Of a DNA stretch of 64,000 bases, positions 43,701-53,362 are shown piece after piece; within the stretch, counting starts at the first letter, position 1, and each line of letters begins with the position of its first letter. The stretch is from Reclinomonas americana ATCC 50394. Taxonomy: Eukaryota; Jakobida; Jakobea; Jakobida. Position numbers and translations under genes: made by a program. The DNA is taken from positions 1 to 64,000 of the forward strand of contig PS015010.1 of the NCBI GenBank assembly GCA_048213135.1, read 5' to 3'. The notes beneath the pieces were generated by a model. That model did no database searches. It was given only the letters and a program-made list of their open reading frames with translations, and had not been told where the DNA came from.

Positions 43701-44099
43701 TCAAAGAATATGTTTTTTATCCGGGTTGTCCTGCATTTTCAACAGCATGAGGGCGGCAATGGAGCGGGCCCTTTTTTTGGCGAGTTCGGTCACCGGCCCT
43801 TCATGGTATTCATCAAGCACAGATTCGAAAAGATGCAGCCAGCTGTCGAAATGCGCCGCGGTAAGCGGTATTTTCCTGTTAATGGCATAATGTACTTCCA
43901 TGGCGTTCTTCCGGTATACCGGGTTGTCGAGCAAAATACTTTCCCAGAAATCAACGATGAGCGGTATATGCGTATTCCAGTTGATCGGAACCACATCGGT
44001 GAAAATAAAACCGATCGTTTCATCTTTTAATACCCGGGTGTAGAAGGCCCGTATAAAAGTATCGATATGTTCCCGGGTGGTAATATCCTGTCTGTTCAT
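43701..44099 (-). CDS. Group III truncated haemoglobin
   Basis: 132 residues, the normal size of a trHb3. Features: REHIDTFIRAFYTRVLKDETIG at the N-terminus, NWNTHIPLIVDFWESIL, and PLTAAHFDSWLHLFESVLDE with the likely proximal haem His in AAHFDSW. It binds haem and an O2 or NO-type ligand in the cytoplasm. Roles in peroxide or nitrosative stress are proposed for the group. It lies 31 nt after rarA and 14 nt before the GNAT gene; all are on the minus strand. Confidence 0.88.
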   Translation of the reverse strand: MNRQDITTREHIDTFIRAFYTRVLKDETIGFIFTDVVPINWNTHIPLIVDFWESILLDNPVYRKNAMEVHYAINRKIPLTAAHFDSWLHLFESVLDEYHEGPVTELAKKRARSIAALMLLKMQDNPDKKHIL

Positions 44100-44130
44100 G
44101 TAATAATTATCAGGTGTGTTCGGTAGTCGG

Positions 44131-45387
44131 TCAGTAACCGTATTTGCCCTTCCATCTTTCCTTTAAGAATTTCCGCAGTTCTTCTTCCCTTGCGTTTTTA
44201 CCCGGTACATAAAAAGCGGTTCCTTTCAGTTCTTCAGGCAGGTATTCCTGTTCGCTGAAATTATTATCGTACTGGTGGGCATACTGGTAACCTTTTCCAT
44301 ATCCCATATTTTTCATCATCCTGGTAGGCGCATTGCGTATGTGCAGGGGCACGGGCAGGTCGCCATGTTGCCGTACCGCATCCAAAGCTGCACCTATAGC
44401 GGCATAGGAGGCGTTACTTTTTACCGATGAGGCCAGGTAAGTGGCGCATTGCGAAAGAATGATACGGCTTTCGGGATACCCGATCAGGCTTACGGCCTGG
44501 AAGGTACTGGTGGCCAGCAACAGGGCATTGGGGTTGGCATTGCCGATGTCTTCACTGGCGAAGATCACCATCCGGCGGGCGATGAACTTCACGTCTTCAC
44601 CGCCTTCTATCATCCTGGCCAGCCAGTAAACAGCACCATTGGGATCGCTGCCCCGCATGCTTTTAATAAAAGCCGAAATGATATCGTAATGCTGTTCTCC
44701 TTTTTTATCATACAGAGCAATACGCTGCTGTGCGATGTCCATTACCGCGGCATCGGTTATGCTGGCGTTATCACCAAGGGTATCTGTTACCAGTTCCAGC
44801 AGGTTCAGCAATTTGCGGGCATCGCCGCCGCTGATATTGATGAGCGCTTCGGTTTCGGCGAGGGTTATATTCTTTTTGCTGAGTTCCGTGTCTTTGTCGA
44901 GGGCCTGTTGCATCAAAAAAACAAGGTCTTCCTTTTCCAGCGATTTCAGTACATACACCTGGCAGCGGCTGAGGAGGGCGCTGTTCACTTCAAAAGAAGG
45001 GTTTTCGGTTGTAGCGCCAATCAATGTTACAACGCCTTTTTCAACGGCCCCGAGCAGGGCGTCCTGCTGGCCTTTATTGAAACGGTGTATCTCATCGATG
45101 AAGAGTATGGCGCCGGGCTGATCTTTAGCTTTTTCAATGACTTCCCTTACTTCCTTTACACCGGCGGCAATGGCGCTGAGGGTATAAAAAGGCACATTAA
45201 GCGTGTGAGCGATGATGTTGGCAATGGTGGTTTTACCCACGCCGGGCGGGCCCCACAGGATCATGGAAGGCAGTTTGCCCTGTGCTATGGCGGCCCGCAG
45301 GATACTGCCATTCCCGGTCAGCTGCTGTTGTCCTACCAGGTCGTCAAGCGTAGTGGGGCGCATTCTTTCTGCCAATGGAATACTCAT
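44131..45387 (-). CDS. rarA: Replication-associated recombination protein A (AAA+ ATPase)
   Basis: 418 residues, the typical MgsA/RarA/WRNIP1 length. The start [21 protein letters not shown] is canonical. Walker A is GPPGVGKTT, Walker [19 protein letters not shown], sensor 1 [19 protein letters not shown]. The C-terminal tetramerisation part holds [16 protein letters not shown] and the family end [17 protein letters not shown] and YLPEELKG. It acts at stalled replication forks with SSB. It is likely first in an operon with the haemoglobin and GNAT genes (31- and 14-nt gaps), whose functions are unrelated, so co-transcription may be positional only. Confidence 0.95.
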   Translation of the reverse strand: MSIPLAERMRPTTLDDLVGQQQLTGNGSILRAAIAQGKLPSMILWGPPGVGKTTIANIIAHTLNVPFYTLSAIAAGVKEVREVIEKAKDQPGAILFIDEIHRFNKGQQDALLGAVEKGVVTLIGATTENPSFEVNSALLSRCQVYVLKSLEKEDLVFLMQQALDKDTELSKKNITLAETEALINISGGDARKLLNLLELVTDTLGDNASITDAAVMDIAQQRIALYDKKGEQHYDIISAFIKSMRGSDPNGAVYWLARMIEGGEDVKFIARRMVIFASEDIGNANPNALLLATSTFQAVSLIGYPESRIILSQCATYLASSVKSNASYAAIGAALDAVRQHGDLPVPLHIRNAPTRMMKNMGYGKGYQYAHQYDNNFSEQEYLPEELKGTAFYVPGKNAREEELRKFLKERWKGKYGY

Positions 45388-45460
45388 ACTATAAAGTTAC
45401 CGATTGGAAGCGGAGAATAAAGAGATGGGAATAGGAATTTTGAAAGGTTTAGGCAGTTAA

Positions 45461-45490
45461 AATATTCAATACACAATATTCAATATTCAA
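45461..45490. repeat. Short ATATTCAAT direct repeats at a gene end
   Basis: Four imperfect copies of ATATTCAA(T/TA) lie between rarA and the next gene and run into the final codons of the 45480-46757 gene. Similar AATTC-type runs occur at 23095-23140 and 35700-35735. Confidence 0.5.
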
Positions 45491-46757
45491 TAAAAGGCAC
45501 TACATCCTTCAATATAACCGGGGCCTTTTTATCGTCGATCTCAACAACAAGGAGATAACCACCGGCACCACCGGCTTTGCGAAGTGCATCAACGAGTAGC
45601 TGCTGATCGCTTTGCTGCCGTTTTCCACCGGGACCGCTCCAGTCTTCCCTGCAGCAAAGACATCCCTGCGTGGGTGTATGGGGATAGTAAGATTGTCCAC
45701 GGTAATAATCGGGGTTTACGGTACTGCCGTGGGCGATGATCTCGGTGCGGCCCGACTTACCTGCGTAATAAGACTGGTACAGGGCGATGTTGTTACGGTA
45801 TTTTTCGGGCAGCAGGCGCCGGTACAAGTCTTCCGACCAAACGGTATCTTTTACAGAACTGTCTTTCAGAAAAAACTGCGGCGTCGTTTCCTGCGGCATC
45901 ATCAATTGTATGTTCGTAGTGGGACCAATGGCCGCACTTTTCGATACATCAAAACCATTCATACGGAACAGGCCCTGCGGCGTATTGCCGTTGGTAAGAT
46001 AGAAGGGCAGGTTACTGAGGCTGCGGGCCAGTTGCGGAACGGAAAAAATATTTCCGGCTGAATCACGGACGAACTCCCCTTTCGCGTTGCGTACCAATAC
46101 CAGCCCGGGATAATCCCTGTTGCTGCGCTGGAAACTGATCACCAGTATCTCGCCGGGAAGAAATGACTGCAATGATAAAGGAATATTTTTCTGAAGACTG
46201 TCCCCGCCACCGGCTTTCACCAATATGTCCATCTGCTTTTGCAGCAGCACCTGCATAATGCCGTTGTCTTTATTGGCATCGGCGAGTTGCATCAGCCGTT
46301 CCAGGAAACTCCATTCACCGGCCTGCGCATTTTTTGTTTGCAGGATATATTCCGTACACATGGCGAATATTTTGATGTCAGTCGTTTTATCCGACAGTCT
46401 TTTTACCTGGCCAATAAAAACGCCACCATATTTGCTGTACAACAGTTCCAGTAACGAACGCTGAAAAGGAATACTTCTTTTTTCTATACCATTTACGGCA
46501 ACGCGTATGCGCCCGTCTATCCATAAGGAACGGTAGCCGGTCAGTTCAATCGCGTCAAAAGCATCCTGCCACTGCATTTCGGTGGAATCAGAAAGCGGAG
46601 CTGTTAAATTGGTATTGATGTATTTGAGCAGGTTGCGTTGCTCTTTCAGCCGGTTGTCGGCGGATGCGTTTTTTGCATATAGGATGTCGCCCTGCGCCTG
46701 TACAGTCACATGGCAGGAGAGCAGCGCCATTATCAGTATAAAGAAGTACCTGGTCAC
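45480..46757 (-). CDS. Secreted protein of unknown function with YkuD-like motif
   Basis: 425 residues with a signal peptide (residues 1-22, FFILIMALLSCHVTVQAQ). About residues 25-330 form an unrecognised alpha/beta region. Near the C-terminus the sequence TEIIAHGSTVNPDYY is followed about 15 residues later by TPTQGCLCC. The HG-(S/T)-x-x-P and S/TxGC pairing is the pattern of L,D-transpeptidase (YkuD) active sites, where the Cys attacks a peptidoglycan stem peptide. The usual R after GC is missing here, so the assignment is tentative. If correct it would act on cell-wall peptides in the periplasm. Neither neighbour explains it. Confidence 0.6.
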   Translation of the reverse strand: MTRYFFILIMALLSCHVTVQAQGDILYAKNASADNRLKEQRNLLKYINTNLTAPLSDSTEMQWQDAFDAIELTGYRSLWIDGRIRVAVNGIEKRSIPFQRSLLELLYSKYGGVFIGQVKRLSDKTTDIKIFAMCTEYILQTKNAQAGEWSFLERLMQLADANKDNGIMQVLLQKQMDILVKAGGGDSLQKNIPLSLQSFLPGEILVISFQRSNRDYPGLVLVRNAKGEFVRDSAGNIFSVPQLARSLSNLPFYLTNGNTPQGLFRMNGFDVSKSAAIGPTTNIQLMMPQETTPQFFLKDSSVKDTVWSEDLYRRLLPEKYRNNIALYQSYYAGKSGRTEIIAHGSTVNPDYYRGQSYYPHTPTQGCLCCREDWSGPGGKRQQSDQQLLVDALRKAGGAGGYLLVVEIDDKKAPVILKDVVPFIEY

Positions 46758-46774
46758 ACCGCAAAATAGAAATA

Positions 46775-46800
46775 AAAAAGCATCTCCTGTTGAAGATGCC
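46775..46800 (-). terminator. Rho-independent terminator of the lipoprotein hydrolase gene
   Basis: Minus-strand GCATCT (46800-46795) and AGATGC (46786-46781) pair across an 8-base loop, followed by six T. It lies 22 bases after the stop at 46823. Confidence 0.7.
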
Positions 46801-46822
46801 GGTATAGTTTGTTAACGATTGT

Positions 46823-47686
46823 TTAATGCACGTTGGCGGTAAGGAATGCCTGTATTTTATTGAAGGCATCGGTATAGGTAGCCGCGTCCCAGTCACCATG
46901 TCCGCCGGTAGGATAGAACACCAGTTCATTGGCAACGCCCGCTGCTGTCAGCTTTGTCTGCACATTGGTGGAATGCGATGGCCTCACCAGCGGATCAAGA
47001 CCGCCATGTATGAGGATGGTGGGCGCTGAACTGGAATTGATAAAATTAACGGGACTTGACTGGTAATATAAAGTCGCATTCGTAGTTGGTGTACCGGACA
47101 TCAGCGCGGCAATAGCTACAGCCGGGGCTGCGGGCAAAGGATTGTTATAGAGGTCTGCCATATCGGAAGGGCCGAAGAAAGAAACGATGGCTTTCGTTTT
47201 CACCGGTACCGAATCTTTAAAACCCTGCAATAAAGCGAGGTGTCCGCCGGCGCTGGCTCCGGCAATAACGAATTTTTTACTGATCTGCCAGGTGGCCGTA
47301 TTGCCGTTGATGAACTGAACAGCAGTCCTTACATCCATTTCCTGCGTTGGAAAAAGGTTATTGGGCCATGCCGCCAGCCTGTAATTGATGTTGAAGAACG
47401 CGTAATCAGGGAGACGTTTTTTAAGGCTGTCCACCACCACGCTCATGTCTGTTTTGTCGCCGCTGGTCCAGCCGCCGCCATGTATAATGACCATTACTTT
47501 GGTATTGGTCACGTTCCTGTTGGCCGGGAGATAGATATCCATGCTTTGTTTGGCGTCGGTGCCATAAGCCACATTGAGCATGGTTTTCTCGGATATGGGA
47601 TCCTGCCCGGTACCGGCGGTATCGTCTTTGGTACAGGAGGCCAGCACTACAATGCAGGCTGCAAATAGGAATTGATGTAAGCGCAT
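46823..47686 (-). CDS. Lipoprotein alpha/beta hydrolase (HSL/carboxylesterase type)
   Basis: 287 residues. Lipobox LASC in the first 19 residues predicts membrane anchoring. The hydrolase core has the oxyanion motif IIHGGGWTSGD, the nucleophile elbow GASAGGHLAL, an acid in HGGLDPLVRP and a His in GGHGDWD, as in hormone-sensitive-lipase-type esterases or carboxylesterases. It probably hydrolyses small esters at the cell surface or in the periplasm; the substrate is unknown. It is a single gene with its own terminator. The 150-base gap upstream holds GTGTGAATGTGCGAATATGT-like low-complexity sequence and no gene. Confidence 0.85.
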   Translation of the reverse strand: MRLHQFLFAACIVVLASCTKDDTAGTGQDPISEKTMLNVAYGTDAKQSMDIYLPANRNVTNTKVMVIIHGGGWTSGDKTDMSVVVDSLKKRLPDYAFFNINYRLAAWPNNLFPTQEMDVRTAVQFINGNTATWQISKKFVIAGASAGGHLALLQGFKDSVPVKTKAIVSFFGPSDMADLYNNPLPAAPAVAIAALMSGTPTTNATLYYQSSPVNFINSSSAPTILIHGGLDPLVRPSHSTNVQTKLTAAGVANELVFYPTGGHGDWDAATYTDAFNKIQAFLTANVH

Positions 47687-47836
47687 AAGGTGAGTTTATA
47701 TGGCAAAATAATGATTTATATGTAAAGAGTGTGTGAATGTGCGAATATGTGGATTGATAAATGTACGGATGTGACAACAGGTAAGGAAAAGCACAAGGTT
47801 ATCCATACATATGCACCTTCATACATGCTCATATGG

Positions 47837-49681
47837 TCACGCAATTTTCTGCAATGCGGTTAATCGCTTATAGATACTGTCTTCTGTTTCAACCAGGTCA
47901 TAATGATTGCCTCTTTCCACTATTTTTCCTTCCTGCAGTATCAGTATTTCATCTGCTTCCATGATGGTGCTCAGCCGGTGGGCGATCACCAGGGTGGTTC
48001 TGCCTATCATGAGGTTATTCAACGCATCCTGTACTGTTTTTTCGGATTCCGTATCAAGCGCAGATGTGGCTTCATCAAGAATGAGTATAGCCGGGTCTTT
48101 GAATACGGCACGGGCAATGCTTAATCGTTGCCGCTGTCCGCCGGATAAACGAATGCCCCTGTCACCGATATTGGTATGATAACCGTCTTCTGTTTCCACG
48201 ATGAAGTCATGCGCATTGGCAATCTTCGCGGCACGGATCACATCTTCCATTGTCGCGTCCGGCTGACCAAGGGCGATATTATTGAAAATACTGTCGTTGA
48301 ACAGGATGATGTCCTGCGTTACAAAACTCATATGACTGCGCAGCGATTCCATTGTATAATCGCGGATGTCTGTACCATCGATAAGGATTTGACCTTCATT
48401 GACATCATAGAAACGGGGCAGCAGATCGGCGATGGTGGATTTACCAACTCCCGAGGGACCCACCAGGGCAACGGTACTGCCTTTGGGTATATGAAAACTG
48501 ATGTCCTCTAATACCGGGCGGCCGGTATAAGAAAAAGAAACATGGCTGAATTCAATCTGGTGCCTGAAACCCTGCAGTGCTACGGCTCCCGGGCGGTCAT
48601 CCACTTCCACTTTGGTATCCAGTACTTCTATGATGCGTTGGCCCGCAGCTTCACCGCGCTGAATATTGGCCAGTGCCACAACCATGGCTTTTGCCGGGCG
48701 TATGGCCTGGGAGAAAATGGCGATGAAAGCGATAAACTCGCTCACCTGCAAACCACTGGTTCCTGTTGCCTGGTTATTAAGAATGAGGGAACCTCCATAT
48801 ACGAGTATGCACGCCACAACGATCACACCCGACACTTCTGAGAAGGCAGGCGCCAGTTCTCTTTTAGCAAAACCCTGCAGGCTGGCCCTGCGGTAAAAAT
48901 CATTCTCCCGGCTGAAACGGTTGAGTACAAATTTTGTCGCGTTGAAAGAACGGATGATGCGCATACCCATCAGTGTTTCGTCAATCATCGTGAGCAACTT
49001 CCCGATCGACGACTGCATATCCTGTGCTTCCTTGCGTAATTTTTTGGTAACGGTAGCAATGCCAATGGCGGAGATGGGAATAATGATAAGGGTGAACAGG
49101 GTAAGCTTTACCGATATGGCAAACAACGCTACAAAATACCCGATCATCATGTAAGGCTCTTTGAATATTACTTCCAGTGAGTTGCCGGCCACCGCTTCTA
49201 TTTCAAATACGTCGGAGTTCATACGCGACAGCAGGTCGCCTTTTTTCTCCTTCGTAAAATAACCCATATGCAGGCGGTTGATCTTTTCAAATAATGCTTC
49301 GCGGATGCGTTTCACCAGCAGGGTACGGGCATTCATAAGGCTGCGTTGTGCCAGGTAACGGAAGAGGTTGGCCATGATCACGGAAAACACAATGAATGCC
49401 GCGATAAAGTAAAGCGCATACATGGGGTTACCCTGTTTGAATACATAGATCTGGTGGTAGAACAGGTCCCTGAAATAACCCGCAGAAAAAGAAAATTCAG
49501 GCATGGCCGCATACTTTGCTCCCGACGCGGCGTCCTGGTCAAACAGGAAGTTCAGCAGGGGTATGAGCAGGGCAAACTGGAATACGCCGAAAAAAACGGC
49601 TACCAGCGTAAACCCGAAAAAAGGTGCCACAAAACGGCTGTAGGGCCTGGCATAAGCCAGCAGCCGGCGATAAATGATCAT
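47837..49681 (-). CDS. ABC exporter, fused permease and ATPase (MsbA-like)
   Basis: 614 residues. Residues about 15-320 hold six transmembrane segments of the exporter type (FFGFTLVAVFFGVFQFALLIPLLNF and others). Residues about 360-610 are the ATPase: Walker A VGPSGVGKSTI, signature IRLSGGQRQRLSIARAVF, Walker B ILILDEATSALD and H-loop IAHRLSTI. A half-transporter that works as a homodimer in the inner membrane; lipid A or other lipid/glycoconjugate export is typical for the family. It lies 30 nt after a glycosyltransferase gene on the same strand, suggesting export of the glycoconjugate that enzyme helps build (inference). Confidence 0.85.
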   Translation of the reverse strand: MIIYRRLLAYARPYSRFVAPFFGFTLVAVFFGVFQFALLIPLLNFLFDQDAASGAKYAAMPEFSFSAGYFRDLFYHQIYVFKQGNPMYALYFIAAFIVFSVIMANLFRYLAQRSLMNARTLLVKRIREALFEKINRLHMGYFTKEKKGDLLSRMNSDVFEIEAVAGNSLEVIFKEPYMMIGYFVALFAISVKLTLFTLIIIPISAIGIATVTKKLRKEAQDMQSSIGKLLTMIDETLMGMRIIRSFNATKFVLNRFSRENDFYRRASLQGFAKRELAPAFSEVSGVIVVACILVYGGSLILNNQATGTSGLQVSEFIAFIAIFSQAIRPAKAMVVALANIQRGEAAGQRIIEVLDTKVEVDDRPGAVALQGFRHQIEFSHVSFSYTGRPVLEDISFHIPKGSTVALVGPSGVGKSTIADLLPRFYDVNEGQILIDGTDIRDYTMESLRSHMSFVTQDIILFNDSIFNNIALGQPDATMEDVIRAAKIANAHDFIVETEDGYHTNIGDRGIRLSGGQRQRLSIARAVFKDPAILILDEATSALDTESEKTVQDALNNLMIGRTTLVIAHRLSTIMEADEILILQEGKIVERGNHYDLVETEDSIYKRLTALQKIA

Positions 49682-49711
49682 CAGTATCCTGTTTGCTTCA
49701 AAAAAATAATA

Positions 49712-50773
49712 TTACAGTGAACGATACACGTTAAGGTATTCGTTGGCCGCTTTGTTCCAGCAGAATGCTTTTCCTTTCTCCATAATATCTTCCTGCATAT
49801 TCAACCTGCTGTATTGTTTCATACCTGAATAAAATATTTCCCGCATCCGGGTCGCCGAAAAATCCTTGAAATAGAAAGCGGCATTACCTGCGATTTCGGG
49901 AAGCGCGGTTTTGTCCGACAGGAACAGGGGCTTGCCTACCGACATGGCTTCCGCCACCGGCAAACCGAACCCTTCAGAAATGGATGGGAAGGCAAATGCG
50001 GTGCAGTTCCGGAAATACCAGGCCTTCTCATTTTCATTTACCTGGCCAATGATGCGGATGTTATTCAGCACGCCCAACTGTTCCGCCGCCTGCATAATAT
50101 AATTATGATAGCCCGCGTCATCTATACGACCGGCGATAACGAGTTCCATACCGCTGTCATCGTGAACCAGTGGCAACAGGGTGTGAAAATTTTTTTTCCA
50201 CACCACCGTTCCGAGCGAGAATAGAAAAGGCTTTACCGGCTGGTAAGAGCGGGCATCCAGCCTGGGTGTATGCAACGCGTTGGTGCCATTATGGATTACA
50301 TATAATGGTTTATCGTTTATGTCACAGTAAAACAACACATCCTTTTTGCAATATTCACTTACGCAAACGATCGCGTCGGCCCTGTTGATGAGCATTTGAA
50401 CACGCCGGAGATATTTCTGTTTTTTGGCTTCGGATTTGCTGTGATCGTACAAAAAATTCAGGTCATGAATGGTAAGTACCACTTTGATCCGCCTGTTACG
50501 GAAAGGAAGATAATAACTGTCCTGGTGAGTGGCATGCCAGATGCGGTAGCCTTTCAGATCCGGCATGCAGATCTTATGCAACTCTGTCTGTATGAGGTGC
50601 TTGCTCCGGTTTCCAAAGAGAGGCTGTGTTCCGTAAGGCGTGTAAAAATGAATCTCTTCTGGTCCCTGGCTGGCGGCTTTTTGCAGGTGATTGCCAAGAT
50701 TGAGACAATAATGATAAAGTCCCGTATCCTGGTACTTCATCCGCTCACAATCAAAAATAACAGAAGTTGGCAA
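49712..50773 (-). CDS. Glycosyltransferase family 1/GT4-like
   Basis: I start at TTG 50773 (reading M-PTSVIFDCERMKYQDTG) because it aligns with the start of the divergent paralogue at 50929; the frame extends to another TTG at 50800 but a likely promoter box (ATCTTTG) overlaps there. 353 residues. GT-B features: ILDC/IFDC first strand, VVLTIHDLNFLYDHS, RADAIVCVSEYCKKDVL, and the C-terminal donor site PSISEGFGLPVAEAMSVGKP with LPEIAGNAAFYF. It transfers a sugar from a nucleotide donor in the cytoplasm, likely for a surface glycan. It precedes the ABC exporter gene by 30 nt. Confidence 0.82.
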   Translation of the reverse strand: MPTSVIFDCERMKYQDTGLYHYCLNLGNHLQKAASQGPEEIHFYTPYGTQPLFGNRSKHLIQTELHKICMPDLKGYRIWHATHQDSYYLPFRNRRIKVVLTIHDLNFLYDHSKSEAKKQKYLRRVQMLINRADAIVCVSEYCKKDVLFYCDINDKPLYVIHNGTNALHTPRLDARSYQPVKPFLFSLGTVVWKKNFHTLLPLVHDDSGMELVIAGRIDDAGYHNYIMQAAEQLGVLNNIRIIGQVNENEKAWYFRNCTAFAFPSISEGFGLPVAEAMSVGKPLFLSDKTALPEIAGNAAFYFKDFSATRMREIFYSGMKQYSRLNMQEDIMEKGKAFCWNKAANEYLNVYRSL

Positions 50774-50928
50774 TGGTAAGTTTTTGTTGCAACGATACAA
50801 AGATTATACCTTTTTTAGTGAAGAAGGTTGTAAAAGTATAAATGCAGCCCCGGGTAAAGATTATTTGTCCATTACCGGAATGAGCATGATCTTGTTATAA
50901 TTCTTAAATACCGTATAGCCTGTTGTCT

Positions 50929-51987
50929 ATGGGAAAAATCATACTGGATTGTGATCTTATGCGTTACCGTGATTCCGGTCTGTATCACTATTGTCTTAAC
51001 CTGGGGAATTATGTAAAAACACAACTTGCCGGTCCGGGTAAAACGGGCATCCGTTTTTATGTGCCTCCCGCTGAGAAAGACAGCTTTGGTGACCGCTCCG
51101 GTGTTTATATCGAAAGAAAATGGCACAACAGGTATTTTAATCCTTACACCTGGGACTGCGATATCTGGCATGCGCCTTTCCAATCGGGGCGTATCCCGCG
51201 GTTGAAAAAGCATACACGTGTACTGCTGACCATACATGACCTGAACTGCCTTCATGAAGACAAAACGGAAAAGGAAAGAAGGGACAGTCTTCAGAAAACA
51301 CAACGGCTGATCGACAGGAGCCATGCCATTGTCTGTATTTCCGGTCATTGCCGCCAGGATGTATTGAATCATATGGATACCAGGGACATTCCTGTACATA
51401 TTATTCACAACGGTACACATCATATCAGTGAACCACCCGTGCAGCCGGAAGGCTACCTGCCGCACCGCCCTTTTCTTTTCACAATGGGGTATGTAAACCG
51501 TAAAAAGAATTTTCACACACTGGTACCACTGCTGCAATCCGGGGAATATGAACTGCTGGTGGCGGGTAAACTGGACGAGAGTGATTATGTAGAGCAAATA
51601 AAAAAGCTGGCATGGCAAAGAGGTGTTGCCGATCGCCTGAAAATATTGGGGCCTGTATCTGAAGCTGATAAAGCCTGGTACCTGTCCCATTGCAGCGCTT
51701 TCTTCCTGCCTTCACTGGCAGAAGGTTTCGGAGCGCCGGTAGTGGAAGCCATGAAGTTTGGCAAACCCATCTTTCTTTCCAAACTTACTTCCCTTCCGGA
51801 AATTGGCGGCGATACCGCTTTCTACTTTCACAGTTTTGAAGATGCGCATATGCGGCAGGTGTTTGAGGATGGGATGGCCGCCTACGGAAAGAACGGTCTT
51901 GCAGAAAAAATACGCCAGCGGGGCGAACGTTTTAACTGGGAAGAAAAAGCGAAAGAATATATATCGGTATACCAGTCATTATTATAA
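50929..51987 (+). CDS. Glycosyltransferase family 1/GT4-like, paralogue of the divergent gene
   Basis: Start ATG 50929 (MGKIILDCDLMRYRDSG); a TTG at 50923 is two codons earlier. 352 residues. It shares GLYHYCLNLGN, VLLTIHDLNCLHEDK, IHNGTH and PSLAEGFGAPVVEAMKFGKP with the gene transcribed the other way from 50773, so the two are paralogues in a head-to-head pair. A UDP/GDP-sugar donor is likely; acceptor unknown. It ends 9 nt before the methyltransferase-like gene, suggesting co-transcription. Confidence 0.82.
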   Translation: MGKIILDCDLMRYRDSGLYHYCLNLGNYVKTQLAGPGKTGIRFYVPPAEKDSFGDRSGVYIERKWHNRYFNPYTWDCDIWHAPFQSGRIPRLKKHTRVLLTIHDLNCLHEDKTEKERRDSLQKTQRLIDRSHAIVCISGHCRQDVLNHMDTRDIPVHIIHNGTHHISEPPVQPEGYLPHRPFLFTMGYVNRKKNFHTLVPLLQSGEYELLVAGKLDESDYVEQIKKLAWQRGVADRLKILGPVSEADKAWYLSHCSAFFLPSLAEGFGAPVVEAMKFGKPIFLSKLTSLPEIGGDTAFYFHSFEDAHMRQVFEDGMAAYGKNGLAEKIRQRGERFNWEEKAKEYISVYQSLL

Positions 51988-51996
51988 TCAGTGAGT

Positions 51997-52830
51997 ATGG
52001 ACAGGCTAATTAACTGGAGCAGGCAACTTACACACAGCAACGACAGGCTGCGATCCGAACTTTGTAAATCGGCACACCGGCTAACGGAGTGGTATACACG
52101 CTGGTGTAAGGAGTTGGGGGAGGAAGCTGCGGCACACCGCAAGCAATGGGAGTATGTATACCTGTTACAGGCATTGTGGGAGCGGGGTTGCATAGGAGCA
52201 GACCAGCGCGGACTTGTGTTTGCCTGTGGTACGGAACCATTACCGGCATTACTGGCCAGCTATGGCTGCGAAATACTGGCAACGGATATTTTTCCCGAAG
52301 AAGGAATAGCAAAAGGGTGGGACAATGGCGACCAGCTTTGCTTTGGCCTTGACTCACTGAACAAACGGGGATTGTGTGATGAGATGGTGTTCAGGGACAG
52401 GGTGTCTTACCGGCCTGTTGATATGAATGCTATACCGGCAGACCTGCATGATTTTGATTTTAACTGGAGCAGTTGTTCTTTTGAACACCTCGGTAACATA
52501 GAAAAAGGATTGACCTTTCTTGAAAAACAATTGTCAACACTCAAGCCCGGCGGATGGGCTGTGCACACGACAGAGTATAATATCAGTTCGAATGATAGTA
52601 CACAGGACAATAACGATACGGTGATCTTTCGCCAGCGTGATATTGACACCATTGTAAATAAGTTAAGAGCAGCCGGACATTTTGTGGAAGAACTGGATTA
52701 TTCACTGGGCGGTATGGCGGAAGATTTTATGGTGGATGTAGAACCGCATGAACAAAAAGTACACCTTAAACTGCAGATAGGTGAGTACGTAGCCACTTCA
52801 ATCGGCCTGATCATCAGGAAGAAAAATTAG
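51997..52830 (+). CDS. SAM-dependent methyltransferase-like protein
   Basis: Start taken at ATG 51997 (MDRLINWSRQL), 9 nt after the glycosyltransferase stop; a GTG at 51991 is an alternative. 277 residues. The segment RGLVFACGTEPLPALLASYGCEILATDIF fits the nucleotide-binding strand of a Rossmann methyltransferase (GxGxEP variant with the acidic D after the next strand), followed by WSSCSFEHLGNIEKGLTFLEKQLSTLKPGGWAVHTT, typical of the post-motif II region. Residues about 1-65 are helical and charged. Possibly methylates a sugar or lipid of the glycan assembled by the neighbouring enzymes (inference). Confidence 0.75.
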   Translation: MDRLINWSRQLTHSNDRLRSELCKSAHRLTEWYTRWCKELGEEAAAHRKQWEYVYLLQALWERGCIGADQRGLVFACGTEPLPALLASYGCEILATDIFPEEGIAKGWDNGDQLCFGLDSLNKRGLCDEMVFRDRVSYRPVDMNAIPADLHDFDFNWSSCSFEHLGNIEKGLTFLEKQLSTLKPGGWAVHTTEYNISSNDSTQDNNDTVIFRQRDIDTIVNKLRAAGHFVEELDYSLGGMAEDFMVDVEPHEQKVHLKLQIGEYVATSIGLIIRKKN

Positions 52831-52834
52831 CACT

Positions 52835-53338
52835 TTATTCAGCCTGGCCAAGCTGTGCGATCTCTGCTTCCGTATCCGTGAGTTGTGCGGCTGCCTGTGA
52901 CAGTAACGGAAACACCAAAATGAGTAATCCCCACGAACTTAAAAAAAGAAGCGCAACGGAAACGATAATAACGATGGTACGGAGTGTAAAATCCGCATCC
53001 ATGCTGTTAAAATTTATTTGGGTAACAGAGATCTGGTAAAGAATAATAAAAAGGATCACCTGTAAGATCGCGAGCATGACAAAAAGTATTCTCAACGCGA
53101 TACGTTTTGCCCGGCTGAAGTCGGAGTTGGTCTGGATTGCTATAACCAGCTGTAATCCTAAAATATCATTGCAGATGTAGCTTATGCCTGCTATAGCGGT
53201 AAAGAGCGTGATCATAAAATCGATCATCTCAAAGTAAGGTCTCATAAAAAGCAGCACATACGCGATAACCAGGGTGAAAAGAATGGCTGCACCAAAATTG
53301 ATGTAACAGCATGCCCGGTATATGGCGATACGATTCAT
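52835..53338 (-). CDS. Small multipass membrane protein, unknown
   Basis: 167 residues with about four transmembrane segments (residues about 10-30, 38-60, 80-105 and 120-150) and a soluble acidic tail (LTDTEAEIAQLGQAE). No family recognised. It starts 24 nt after the aspS stop on the same strand, so it may be read from the aspS transcript. It converges with the methyltransferase-like gene, with 4 bases between stops. Confidence 0.65.
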   Translation of the reverse strand: MNRIAIYRACCYINFGAAILFTLVIAYVLLFMRPYFEMIDFMITLFTAIAGISYICNDILGLQLVIAIQTNSDFSRAKRIALRILFVMLAILQVILFIILYQISVTQINFNSMDADFTLRTIVIIVSVALLFLSSWGLLILVFPLLSQAAAQLTDTEAEIAQLGQAE

Positions 53339-53362
53339 GGGTTCCTGCTTCCGGTAACCGGT

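Noticed and set aside
44449-45420. 323-codon plus-strand frame opposite rarA
   Set aside because: RarA motifs and length are fully normal on the minus strand; the antisense product has no family features.
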